This document shows positions 24,618 through 35,200 of a stretch of 64,000 bases of DNA, piece by piece. The notes below the pieces were generated by a model. The model was not told the DNA's origin and made no database searches. It saw nothing but the letters and a program-made list of their open reading frames with translations. The position numbers and the translations under genes are program-made. How positions within the stretch are numbered: the first letter of the stretch is position 1; every line of letters starts with the position of its first letter. The DNA lies in the NCBI GenBank assembly GCA_965238025.1, contig OZ250162.1, positions 2,852,001 to 2,916,000 on the forward strand. Direction: 5' to 3'. The DNA is from Pelagihabitans sp965238025 (GTDB lineage: Bacteria; Bacteroidota; Bacteroidia; Flavobacteriales; Flavobacteriaceae).

Positions 24618-27602
24618 ATGGCAAATCAGACAAGCAAGAAAGATATTGCTATAATTGGGATTTCTGGTGTTTTTCCAAAAAGTGCTAATGTGGAAGAATT
24701 ATGGGATAACCTCACTAATTCCAGAGAGTTAATTCATTTCTATACAGATGAAGAATTATCAGAACTAGGAATAGACCGCATAGAACAAAAAAATAGGGTT
24801 TTTGCAGATTCTTATATCTCAGATGCAGATAAATTTGATCATTCCTTTTTTGGATTCAATTCGGAAGAAGCTTTTTTCATGGACCCTCAAATCAGAAAAT
24901 TTTTTGAGCATGCTTGGTTAGCAATAGAAGATTCGGGATATGACATTACTTCGTTAGAAGAACGGGTTGGGGTTTTCGCTGCGGCAAGTGATAATTTAAA
25001 TTGGCGCGCTTTTACAAATTTTGCAGAATCAAAAAGCATAAATCCATTTTATTTAAAGCAAATTTCAAACAAAAATTATATTAACACATTACTGTCTTAT
25101 AAATTAAATTTAAGAGGACCGAGCTATTATATTAATACGGCATGCTCAAGTTCATTAGTTGCCGTACACCTTGCCTGTAGGAATTTATTATTAAGGGAAT
25201 GTTCAATTGCAATAGCGGGAGCGAGTAGAATTACAACAACAAAAGATACGGGATACCCGTATGAACAGGGGATGATTTTTTCAAAAGATGGGCATTGTAA
25301 GGCATTTGATTCTGATTCTTCAGGTACAATTTCTGGAGAAGGGGTTGGAGTGGTTATTTTGAAAAGATTAGAAGATGCAATCAATGATAATGATAATATC
25401 TATGCGGTAATTAAATCTTCCAGCACCAATAATGATGGAGCAAATAAAATTGGATTTACCGCCCCTAGTGTTGAAGGGCAATATGACTGCATTAAACAAG
25501 CACATAAAATTGCTAAAATAGATTCTTCATCTATTTCTTTTATTGAAGCCCATGGAACAGGGACAGAACTAGGAGATAGCATTGAAATAGAATCGTTAAA
25601 TAAGGCTTTCGATTTTAATACAGAAAAGCATTGTGCTATAGGCAGTATTAAAACAAATATGGGCCATCTTGATGCGGCGTCGGGGATAACAGGTCTTATA
25701 AAGGCAGTTTTAACAATTAAGAATCGGATTTTACCGGCAAGTCTTCATTACCAATCTTCAAATTCAAATATTAATTTTGACCAAGGGCCCTTTTATGTAA
25801 ATAGTGCAAACAAATTTTTTGATTCAGATATAGTCTTAAGAGGAGGCGTTAGCTCTTTTGGTATGGGAGGTACTAATGCACATGTAGTACTAGAAGAAAG
25901 CCCAAGAAGCAAAGTCATATTAAAAAATCAAAAACCATTTGAAATTATTGCATTTTCTGCAAAAACTGAAAACGCGCTACATCATTATGAACATAAGATA
26001 GTTGATTTTCTTGGTAACAGAAAAAATAATAACCTGTCTGATATATCATACACTTTTTTAACAGGTAGAGCCCGGTTCAATAATAGAAGCTTTTTATTAT
26101 TAAAGGACAATGAAATTTGCTTCACAAAAACTAACGTTCTTTCAAATACAATAAATAACAATCTAATCTTTCTTTTTTCAGGCCAAGGTAGTCAGTATGT
26201 CAAAATGGGAGAATATTTATACAATACAGAACCATTTTTTAAGTCAATTATAGATGATGGCTTTGCAACCATTAAAAAAGACACAGGAAAAGATTTATCA
26301 CACATATTGTATGGTGACGGTTCTGAAAATGGAGAGGACTTAAAAAACACTAGGTATACGCAACCCATATTGTTTTTATTTGAATATGCTCTTGCCAAAA
26401 CATTAATTAGTTGGGGAGTCATACCTAACATCATGATGGGGCATAGTCTAGGTGAGTATGTGGCTGCATGCATAAGTGAAGTGTTTACGTTTCATGAAGG
26501 ATTATTATTAATGATTAAGCGAGGAAACTTGATGAGTCAGGTAGTTTCGGGTTCTATGCTCGCTATTAATGATTCTATTAAAAATGTAGAAGACCTTTTA
26601 AAGGATACTATAGATATAGCATCAATAAATACTGATAATTCTTTTGTTATTTCCGGAACTGATGATGATATTCAGGATGTTTATGTTGAATTAAAAAAGA
26701 AAAATATCAACTCTATTGTACTTCCTGTCTTACATGCTTTTCACTCTAGATCAATGGATTCTGTTTTGGATCAGTTTGAGCAAGAATTAGTGTCAATCAA
26801 TCTGAAAGTACCGAAGATTCCATTTATTTCAAATGTAACGGGAGAACTAATTAGTAACGAGCTGGCTACTTCGCCAAAATATTGGGTTTCGCATCTTAGA
26901 AATACCGTTTTGTTTTCTAAAGGAGTAGATACATTACTAGATTATAAAGACTCCATTTTTATTGAAGTTGGACCTGGTGCTTCTCTAATGAATATGATAA
27001 AACAGCAATCTAAAAACGATGAAGCAACAACATTTAACACTATAAAAAGGTTAAAAGAACCGAATAATTATGATAAATTAATTTTAAGCCTTCTAGGAGG
27101 TTTGTGGTTAAAAGGAGTTGATATTGACTGGGGAAAATATTTTGAAAATAAAAAGTGTAACCGAGTTTCGGTTCCTACATATCCTTTTGAAAAACATGTT
27201 TTTCTTTCAAGAGTTGATCCGCTCGAGAATCATAATATTGAAAATATAGAGCATCAAATTATTCCGGCATCAATGGCGTTTCCAATTACCAAAAGAGAGA
27301 TAGAAAAAGAATATGTGCCACCTACAACTCCAATAGAAAAAGTTTTAACTGAAATCTGGAAAGATTTCTTTAAAATAGAAAGGGTAGGGGTTACTGATAA
27401 TTTTTATGAATTAGGAGGAGATAGCCTTCAGGGGGTAGTATTGGTAAATCAAATAAATAAAGAATTTGACACGCTGTTATCTATCGAAAACCTATATAAT
27501 ACCTTAGATATAAAGGAATTAGCAAGCTTGCTAAATTTTTCTATTCTTCAGAAACAAGAAAAAGAGGCTATAAATCTGGATAGTGATGAGATAGTGTTAT
27601 AG
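24618..27602 (+). CDS. PKS1: type I polyketide synthase module, KS-AT-T
   Basis: 994 residues, ATG start. The ketosynthase (~8-430) has active Cys176 in TACSSS, His312 in EAHGTGT and His350 in NMGHLDAASG. The acyltransferase (~510-820) has GQGSQ, Ser610 in GHSLGEY and HAFH at 706-709, the pattern for malonyl-CoA rather than methylmalonyl-CoA. The carrier domain (Ser936 in LGGDSL) is near the end. No ketoreductase, dehydratase or enoylreductase is present, so the added C2 unit should keep its beta-keto group unless another enzyme acts. It follows NRPS1 by 5 bp. The tail LDSDEIVL is of the type found before TubC-bearing partners, fitting transfer to NRPS2. Confidence 0.95.
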   Translation: MANQTSKKDIAIIGISGVFPKSANVEELWDNLTNSRELIHFYTDEELSELGIDRIEQKNRVFADSYISDADKFDHSFFGFNSEEAFFMDPQIRKFFEHAWLAIEDSGYDITSLEERVGVFAAASDNLNWRAFTNFAESKSINPFYLKQISNKNYINTLLSYKLNLRGPSYYINTACSSSLVAVHLACRNLLLRECSIAIAGASRITTTKDTGYPYEQGMIFSKDGHCKAFDSDSSGTISGEGVGVVILKRLEDAINDNDNIYAVIKSSSTNNDGANKIGFTAPSVEGQYDCIKQAHKIAKIDSSSISFIEAHGTGTELGDSIEIESLNKAFDFNTEKHCAIGSIKTNMGHLDAASGITGLIKAVLTIKNRILPASLHYQSSNSNINFDQGPFYVNSANKFFDSDIVLRGGVSSFGMGGTNAHVVLEESPRSKVILKNQKPFEIIAFSAKTENALHHYEHKIVDFLGNRKNNNLSDISYTFLTGRARFNNRSFLLLKDNEICFTKTNVLSNTINNNLIFLFSGQGSQYVKMGEYLYNTEPFFKSIIDDGFATIKKDTGKDLSHILYGDGSENGEDLKNTRYTQPILFLFEYALAKTLISWGVIPNIMMGHSLGEYVAACISEVFTFHEGLLLMIKRGNLMSQVVSGSMLAINDSIKNVEDLLKDTIDIASINTDNSFVISGTDDDIQDVYVELKKKNINSIVLPVLHAFHSRSMDSVLDQFEQELVSINLKVPKIPFISNVTGELISNELATSPKYWVSHLRNTVLFSKGVDTLLDYKDSIFIEVGPGASLMNMIKQQSKNDEATTFNTIKRLKEPNNYDKLILSLLGGLWLKGVDIDWGKYFENKKCNRVSVPTYPFEKHVFLSRVDPLENHNIENIEHQIIPASMAFPITKREIEKEYVPPTTPIEKVLTEIWKDFFKIERVGVTDNFYELGGDSLQGVVLVNQINKEFDTLLSIENLYNTLDIKELASLLNFSILQKQEKEAINLDSDEIVL

Positions 27603-27759
27603 TAGAAGTGTTTTATACTACAAGAACCAAATACATCTTATAATACAACTATTGTTAAGGACTTAGACATTAGGATTTTACCATAAATTCTACTTTTAAG
27701 CAAGTTTCCCTTGTTTAGAAATATCATCAAACAAATCATTTTACAATAAACTAACTTAC

Positions 27760-30700
27760 GTGAAAAACGAGTTAATTCAAAAACTGCTTTCTTTTGATGT
27801 CAGCCTAAAGGTTGTTGATGGAAATCTAAAAATTAATGCACCTAAAGGAGTATTGACTGAAGGGTTGATTAGCGAAATTAAATCCAATAAGCAGTATTTA
27901 ATCAATTTACTTTCATCTAAACTTAAGATACCTAAAGTAGGGTATCGTAAGAGTTATCCGGTAACACCATCACAAAAGCGAATATGGGTATTAAGTAAGT
28001 TTGAAGGAGGGAATAGGGCTTATAATATTTCTAGCGAATTAGAATTTGAAGGTTTTTTTGATGCAGATATTTTTTTGTCTGCATTTAAAAAACTCATAAA
28101 AAAACATGAAACCCTTCGTACGTATTTTAAAGAGAATACTAAGGGAGATATAAGGCAACACATTCTACCTTTTAAAGATGTAGATTTTACTATAAACTTT
28201 CAAGATGTAAGTGATTTAGATACATCTGTGATAGATGCCATCATATCAAAACACTATTCATATACTTTTGATCTTTCAAAAGGCCCACTTCTGAGGGTTG
28301 AGGCTATAAAAATTTCTGAAAGAAAGTATGTACTATTATTTAATTTACATCATATAGTTGGAGATGGATGGTCTTTAGAAGTTCTATCTAAGGAAGTGAT
28401 AGAAGTGTACAATGCGCTTTTACATAAAAAAAAAGTAGCATTAGATAAATTGTCATTACAATATAGGGACTATGCCGTTTGGCTAGAAAGTGAAGAACAG
28501 CAAAAACGATTAAAATTATCACAAGAATATTGGGTTGAAAAACTAAGCGGTGAACTTCCCGTATTAGAACTTCCAGTATCTAAGAAACGACCAAAAATAA
28601 GGACTCATAACGGAGCTTCCTTTGATTATCAGTTTTCTGAAAAATTTTCTAAATCGCTAAAGAAATTTATAAAGGAACAAGAAACCAGCCTATTTATGGG
28701 CTTAATGGCCAGTATAAATGGCTTGTTTCATAGATACACAAATAAAATAGATTTTATACTAGGCACCGTTGTTGCTGGAAGAGACCATCCGGATCTTGTC
28801 GGGCAAATAGGATTATACTTGAACACCTTGGCTATTCGAACACAATTTAATGATTCGTTAGGGTTTAAAGATTTGTTAGCAATACAAAAATCCACATTGA
28901 CTGATGCTTATAAATACCAATCCTACCCTTTTAATGTATTAGTTGAACAATTAAACTTAAAAAGGGATAATTCTAGATCTGCTTTATTCGATGTTATGGT
29001 GATTTTACAGAATCAGCATGATGTTTTTGCATCGGACAACTCTTTTTTAGAAGATATCACGGTAAAACCTTATAAGAAAGGAGACAAAGGTATTAGTCAA
29101 TTTGATATTAGTTTTTCTTTTATTGAAAAGGTAGAAGGCCTAGAAGTTTCAATAACATACAATACAGATATTTATACTGAGGATTTTATAGCAAGACTCC
29201 TAGAACATCTTGAGAACTTTGTAATAGAGGGAATTAAGAATCCAACCACGGCTATTTCATTGATAGATTACCTCTCAACTGAAGAAAAGAATGAATTGTT
29301 ATTGGATTTTAACGACACAAAAGTAGATTACCAGAAGGATAAGACTATACTCGACAGTTTTAGGGAACAAGTAGAAAAGACTCCTGACCATGTGGCCATC
29401 GTATTTGAGGGCAAAGAACTTACTTATAAAGAGCTTGATGAACGTTCAAATCAGTTGGCAAGTTATTTTAGGTTAAATGGAATTAAAGAAAATACGGTTG
29501 TTGCGTTATGTGTGGATCGCTCATGTGAGATGATAATAGGCATAATGGGGGTTCTAAAAATTGGAGCGGCATATCTGCCCTTAGATCCATCATACCCCAT
29601 AGAGCGTTTAGACTATATTATAAAAGATAGTCATACAGAGCTAATATTAACCAAAGAAGAAATTAAGAAGTTCATCCCAAAATCAAAACAAATTTTATGT
29701 TTTGAAAATGAAGATATTTGGAATAGGGATGCTATTAATTTACCAGCAATACCCTCTAATACTCCCGCCTATATCATATATACATCAGGAACAACGGGTA
29801 AACCTAAAGGAGTTGCAGTCTCACATCAAAACCTGTCTAACTTTTTTGTTGGATTGAACAATCAATTTGAGCTATCTAAAAAAATAGAAACCTGGCTGGC
29901 AGTTACCAGTATGAGTTTTGATATTTCAATACTCGAACTGTTATGGACGCTTACTAGGGGAAGTAAAGTAGTAATACAACCAGATCGTCCGGTTGCATTA
30001 ACAACAATGGGCGAGATGGATTTCAGTTTGTTTTATTTCGCTACCCAAGAAGAAGTTGAGGCCGAAAACAAATATGACTTGTTGTTACAAGGAGCAGCTT
30101 TTGCAGATAAAAATGAGTTAAAGTCTATTTGGATACCGGAAAGACATTTCCATAGTTTTGGAGATCAATTTCCTAATCCTTCTGTAGCAGCAGCGGCAGT
30201 AGCGGCTACCACAAAAAATATAATGATAAGATCTGGCAGTGTAGTTTTACCATTGCATGACCCAGTACGTGTTGCCGAAGAATGGTCTATGGTAGACAAT
30301 TTATCCAATGGTAGGGTCGAATTATCTATTGCATCTGGTTGGCACCCTAATGATTTTGTTTTATTTCCTGATGATTATAAAGATCGTCGTCAAATAATGA
30401 GGAATAAAATAACCATTTTAAAAAACCTTTGGCAAGGCAAATCTCTAACAAGAAAGAATGGTATAGGAGAAGATCATGAATTTAAAATTCATCCGAAACC
30501 AATTCAGAAACACCTAAAGATATGGGTTACTGCATCCAGAAGTGTAGAGACCTTTAAATATGCGGGTTCAATAGGGGCAAATGTTTTAACTCGGTTATTG
30601 GGACAGGATATTGATGATCTTAAAGAAAATATAAAAGCGTATAGAGAGGCACTTCAAGAAAATGGTTTTGACCCAAATATGGGAAAAGTAGCAGTAATGC

Positions 30701-32214
30701 TTCATACGTTTATAAGTGATGATATTTCTTATGTTAGAAAAACTGTAGAAACACCCTTTAAGAATTACTTAAGAAACTCCGTAGGTCTCCTGAAACCATT
30801 GGCGGCGGCCGCTAATCTAGATCTTGAAAATGATTTAGAGGCCATAGTAGAAATGGTATTCCGGCGTTTTTATAAGACAAGTTGTCTATTCGGAACTCCA
30901 GTAAGTTGTTTTACACGTGTTAAAGAATTGTACGATATAGGAGTAAATGAAATTGCCGGTCTTTTAGATTTTGGAATAGAAACAGATATCGTAATATCAA
31001 ACCTAAAACATTTCAAGTCACTTAATGATTTAGTTCATAGGAGTAAAGAACAATATGAATTTCTGTTAAAACGCGTAAATGATCAATCTACTACTCTTCA
31101 ACTTATTGAAGAACACCAGGTAACCCATTTACAATCTACACCATCTTTTATTCAGGAACTATTAGTTAGTGATGAAGGAAAAGAATCATTACAGCAAATC
31201 GAAACCTTATTGATTGGAGGAGAAGCACTGCCGCAAACATTAAGCAATGCATTAATTGATCTAAGAAAAAAGTCAATCTTTAATATGTACGGCCCAACTG
31301 AGACGACTATTTGGTCAACTATTAAAGAGATTACCCAAAAAGAGGCTATTACCATAGGTAAACCCATAGCAAATACTCAAATATACGTGTTGGATCAGCG
31401 GAAACAATTATGCCCGGTAAGGGTTGTCGGAGAGTTATATATAGGTGGCGATGGAGTTTCTATGGGTTATTTAGGACGAGATGATATAAATGCTGAAAAG
31501 TTCATTGACAATCCATTTATTGACTCCAAAACGGCGCATAAAATATATAAAACAGGAGATTTGGCTAGGTGGCTTTCTAATGGAGAGTTAGAATGTCTAG
31601 GTAGAATTGATAGTCAGGTAAAATTAAGAGGACATAGGATAGAATTAGGAGAGATTGAGAACGCATTAAAAACAAATGAGGGTATTAGAGATGCCGCTGT
31701 GGATCTTACAATTAATTCTTCCGGAGAGAAAGAATTGATAGCATATATCATTTCTGGAAATCAAGAAAGTATAAATAATTTAAGAACCTATTTATTGAAA
31801 TATTTACCTCAATACATGGTGCCTAGTCGGTACATGAATGTTGAAGAATTTCCGCTTACGCCAAATGGAAAATTGGATAGAAAATCTTTATCATTATTGG
31901 GTGGAGATGTACTTTCAAGTAAGGTAAAATATGTGGCCCCAAGAAATAAAATAGAAAAGAAGTTGGTCCATATATGGCAAGGGATATTAGGAGTAGGGAA
32001 AATAGGGGTAATGAATGACTTTTTTGATTTGGGCGGACATAGCTTAAATGCAGTTAAAATATTGAATGCGATAAAAATTGAATATGGAATTGAGATCAAG
32101 ATCGATTTGTTTTTTAACCAATCTACTATAGAATTCTTAGCCCTTCATATTGAGAATCTTCAATCAATGAACAGTTTTGATACCGTAACCGAGAAGAAAA
32201 AAATTGTTATTTAA
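27760..32214 (+). CDS. NRPS2: C-A-T glycine module with luciferase-like monooxygenase embedded in A
   Basis: 1484 residues; GTG start giving a TubC-type docking domain (~1-52, ending LINLLSS). C domain ~66-500 (HHIVGDG at His197-198). The A domain begins at ~520, with the A3 loop TSGTTGKPKG near 675 and A4 SFDISILEL from 719. It is then interrupted at ~753-1105 by an LLM-class flavin monooxygenase (MDFSLFYF; WIPERHFHSFGDQFPNPS; GRVELSIASGWHPNDF; LFGTP). It resumes at HQVTHLQSTPS (~1119) and runs through MYGPTETTIW, YKTGDLARW and NGKLDRK to T (Ser1428). Code: DILQLGMIWK, one residue from the glycine code DILQLGLIWK. The expected chemistry is alpha-hydroxylation of Gly, as proposed for the embedded monooxygenase of myxothiazol MtaG. 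157 bp without any feature separate it from PKS1; NRPS3 follows after 2 bp. Confidence 0.93.
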   Translation: MKNELIQKLLSFDVSLKVVDGNLKINAPKGVLTEGLISEIKSNKQYLINLLSSKLKIPKVGYRKSYPVTPSQKRIWVLSKFEGGNRAYNISSELEFEGFFDADIFLSAFKKLIKKHETLRTYFKENTKGDIRQHILPFKDVDFTINFQDVSDLDTSVIDAIISKHYSYTFDLSKGPLLRVEAIKISERKYVLLFNLHHIVGDGWSLEVLSKEVIEVYNALLHKKKVALDKLSLQYRDYAVWLESEEQQKRLKLSQEYWVEKLSGELPVLELPVSKKRPKIRTHNGASFDYQFSEKFSKSLKKFIKEQETSLFMGLMASINGLFHRYTNKIDFILGTVVAGRDHPDLVGQIGLYLNTLAIRTQFNDSLGFKDLLAIQKSTLTDAYKYQSYPFNVLVEQLNLKRDNSRSALFDVMVILQNQHDVFASDNSFLEDITVKPYKKGDKGISQFDISFSFIEKVEGLEVSITYNTDIYTEDFIARLLEHLENFVIEGIKNPTTAISLIDYLSTEEKNELLLDFNDTKVDYQKDKTILDSFREQVEKTPDHVAIVFEGKELTYKELDERSNQLASYFRLNGIKENTVVALCVDRSCEMIIGIMGVLKIGAAYLPLDPSYPIERLDYIIKDSHTELILTKEEIKKFIPKSKQILCFENEDIWNRDAINLPAIPSNTPAYIIYTSGTTGKPKGVAVSHQNLSNFFVGLNNQFELSKKIETWLAVTSMSFDISILELLWTLTRGSKVVIQPDRPVALTTMGEMDFSLFYFATQEEVEAENKYDLLLQGAAFADKNELKSIWIPERHFHSFGDQFPNPSVAAAAVAATTKNIMIRSGSVVLPLHDPVRVAEEWSMVDNLSNGRVELSIASGWHPNDFVLFPDDYKDRRQIMRNKITILKNLWQGKSLTRKNGIGEDHEFKIHPKPIQKHLKIWVTASRSVETFKYAGSIGANVLTRLLGQDIDDLKENIKAYREALQENGFDPNMGKVAVMLHTFISDDISYVRKTVETPFKNYLRNSVGLLKPLAAAANLDLENDLEAIVEMVFRRFYKTSCLFGTPVSCFTRVKELYDIGVNEIAGLLDFGIETDIVISNLKHFKSLNDLVHRSKEQYEFLLKRVNDQSTTLQLIEEHQVTHLQSTPSFIQELLVSDEGKESLQQIETLLIGGEALPQTLSNALIDLRKKSIFNMYGPTETTIWSTIKEITQKEAITIGKPIANTQIYVLDQRKQLCPVRVVGELYIGGDGVSMGYLGRDDINAEKFIDNPFIDSKTAHKIYKTGDLARWLSNGELECLGRIDSQVKLRGHRIELGEIENALKTNEGIRDAAVDLTINSSGEKELIAYIISGNQESINNLRTYLLKYLPQYMVPSRYMNVEEFPLTPNGKLDRKSLSLLGGDVLSSKVKYVAPRNKIEKKLVHIWQGILGVGKIGVMNDFFDLGGHSLNAVKILNAIKIEYGIEIKIDLFFNQSTIEFLALHIENLQSMNSFDTVTEKKKIVI

Positions 32215-32216
32215 AG

Positions 32217-35200
32217 ATGAAAATAGCCTTATTAATTAAACAGATTAGAGATAGTGGGATCGATATTAAGTTATTGGACGAAAACCTTGAATTAATATTT
32301 CGAGAAGAAGATATTGATGACGCCGTTATTGAATTGGTCAAGTCTAATAAGAAAAGGATTATTACCTATTTAAAATCTATTTCTTCAAAAGACACTTTAA
32401 AGGAAATTTCTAGAGTTCCTATAGAAGACACATATTCAATTACATCCTCTCAATTTAGATTCTGGATTTTATGCCAAATGGAAGAGATTAATGTGGCTTA
32501 TAACATGCCCTTAATTCTAAAGATTGAAGAAAACATAAATATCGATATTTTAAACAAATCTTTCTTTAGGTTAATTAATCGACATGAGGTTCTCAGAACT
32601 AGTTTTACTAATACCAAAAAAGGAGAAGTAAGACAAAAGGTTTTAGAAATAAATGATGTCGATTTCAATGTTAATTGTATTGAAATAGGCGATAATAAAA
32701 CGCTTGATGCTACAATATCAAAATTAGTAAGAACTCCATTTGACTTTAGTAAGGCGCCTTTATTTAGAGCTGATTTAATACAAAAAAACAAAGGAAAACA
32801 AGAAAATTATTTATGTTTTAACATACATCATATTATATGTGATGGAAGCTCCTTAGAGATAATCTTAAAAGAGTTAATGTATATATATAGTTGTCTGATT
32901 TCCAATACCCCAGTAGATTTGCCCGGGTTGAAGTTACAATTCAAGGATTACTCGAACTGGAGTAATGATAAAACCGTTTTTGAAAGTGAGGAAAAATATT
33001 GGTTAGACAATTTTTCTGGAACGATAAGCCCACTAAATTTACCAACGAGTAAACCTAGACCTAGAGCAAAAACATATAATGGATCAATTTATACACATAG
33101 TTTTGATAGAAATGTAATAAAAAAACTTACCGGCTTTTCCAATAAAAATAGAGGAACTCATTTTATGGCCTTGATGTCTGCGTTAAACGGATTACTTTTC
33201 AGATATACCACTCAGACTGATATTGTTTTAGGAACTCCAGTATCCGGTAGAAATCATAAGGACTTAGAAAACCAAATAGGATTGTATATAAATACAATAC
33301 CTATAAGAACACGATTTGATGCAAACACTACTTTCAAGGAGTTGTTTCGTTTGCAAAAAGAAATTTTACAATTAGCGTATAAAAATGCCGGTTATTCTTT
33401 TGGAGATTTAGTTAATAATCTAAATTTAAGTGGCGATATTAATAGATCTCCCTTGTTCGATGTATTGGTAATCCACCAAAAAGAAAGTAATGATCCTCTC
33501 GCTTTAGAAACCGAGTTGAAGTATTCTATATATAATAATTCTGAAAATGTATCAAGTAAATATGATCTCACTTTTAATTTTCTTGAAAAAGAGAATGGAT
33601 TAAGTCTGGCAGTTGAATATAATACGGATCTTTTTCACAAAGAATTTATAAATAATCTTGCACATAATTATGAAGTGTTTTTGAAAGAATGTCTCAACAA
33701 TCCTGAACAAGAAATTCAAAAGGCATCTTATATTGAATCAAAACAAGTTGAGCAACTACTTCATTCTTTTAATAGCACAAAACTAGATTATGACACTACG
33801 AATACCGTAGTGTCGTTATTTCAAAAGCAGGTAAAGAAAACTCCGAAAAATATTGCATTAATATGTCGAGGTGAGCAAATTACCTATAAAGAACTGGACG
33901 AAAAATCTACATCTTTAGCTCGTCACCTTAAATCTATAGGTGTAGTTTCCGATATAACAGTTGGTGTTTGTTTAGGACGATCAATAGAAATGATTATAGG
34001 AATGCTTGGAATACTTAAATCAGGAGCTTCCTATTTACCTTTGGACCCCTTTTATCCTCTTAATCGTATTGATTATATTATAGAAAACAGTACGACTAAA
34101 TTCATACTTACAGACAATCGAACAAAAGAGTTAATTACTAAGGAATCTACAGTAATAAATCTTGAAGATCCAAATATATGGGAGGTGTCGGATGAGGTGG
34201 TTTTGCCATCCGTAACGAGCAATGCAATGGCTTATGTTATATACACTTCCGGTTCTACAGGAAAACCTAAGGGGGTAAAGATTTCCCATAAGAATTTACT
34301 GAATTTTATGCAAGGAATGAACCAGAAGTTCGAGACTGATCTTCATCCGGATATATGGTTGGCAATTACCAGTATTAGTTTTGATATTTCTGTGTTAGAA
34401 TTATTTTGGACATTAACTAGGGGAAGTAAAGTTGTTATTCATCTGGAAAAACCGGTTTCTATAAGTACTAGACCAGAAATGGATTTTAGTATATTTTATT
34501 TTCCTACGGGAAAAGGTTCGGAGAGTAACAAATATAAATTATTGCTAGAGGGAGCCAGATTTGCCGATGAAAATGGGTTTGAAGCCATATGGGTTCCGGA
34601 ACGACATTTTCATAGTTTTGGTGATCAATTCCCCAATCCTTCGGTGGCCGCCGCAGCGGTTTCTACAATTACAAAAAATATAAAATTACGATCTGGAAGT
34701 GTTGTATTACCCCTACATGATCCGGTTAGGGTAGCCGAAGAATGGTCAATGATCGATAATTTATCTGAAGGAAGAGTAGAACTATCAATTGCCTCGGGAT
34801 GGCATCCCAATGATTTTGTTCTTGCTCCTGGCGATTTTAAGAATCGGCATCAAATCATGAGAGATAAAATAGATTCTCTTAAAAGTTTATGGCGTGGAGA
34901 TTCCATGATAAGGAAAAATGGAATAGATAAGGATTTCGAATTTCAAATTCACCCCAAGCCAATACAGAAAGAACTGCCTATATGGATTACCGCCGCCGGA
35001 AGCATAGAAACCTTTAAATATGCAGGGAATATTGGGGCTAATATTTTAACGCACTTGCTGGCGCATACAATAGATGAGTTAGCCGATAAAGTAAAAGCCT
35101 ATCGCAAGGCACTTGAAGAAAATGGATTCGACCCAAAGCAAGGAAAGGTAGCGTTAATGCTGCATACGTTTGTAAGTGATGATGCTGATTTTGTAAAGAA

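Noticed and set aside
27603..27759. Terminator between PKS1 and NRPS2
   Set aside because: Only a 4-5 bp weak inverted repeat is visible and there is no T tract, so the operon is probably continuous.
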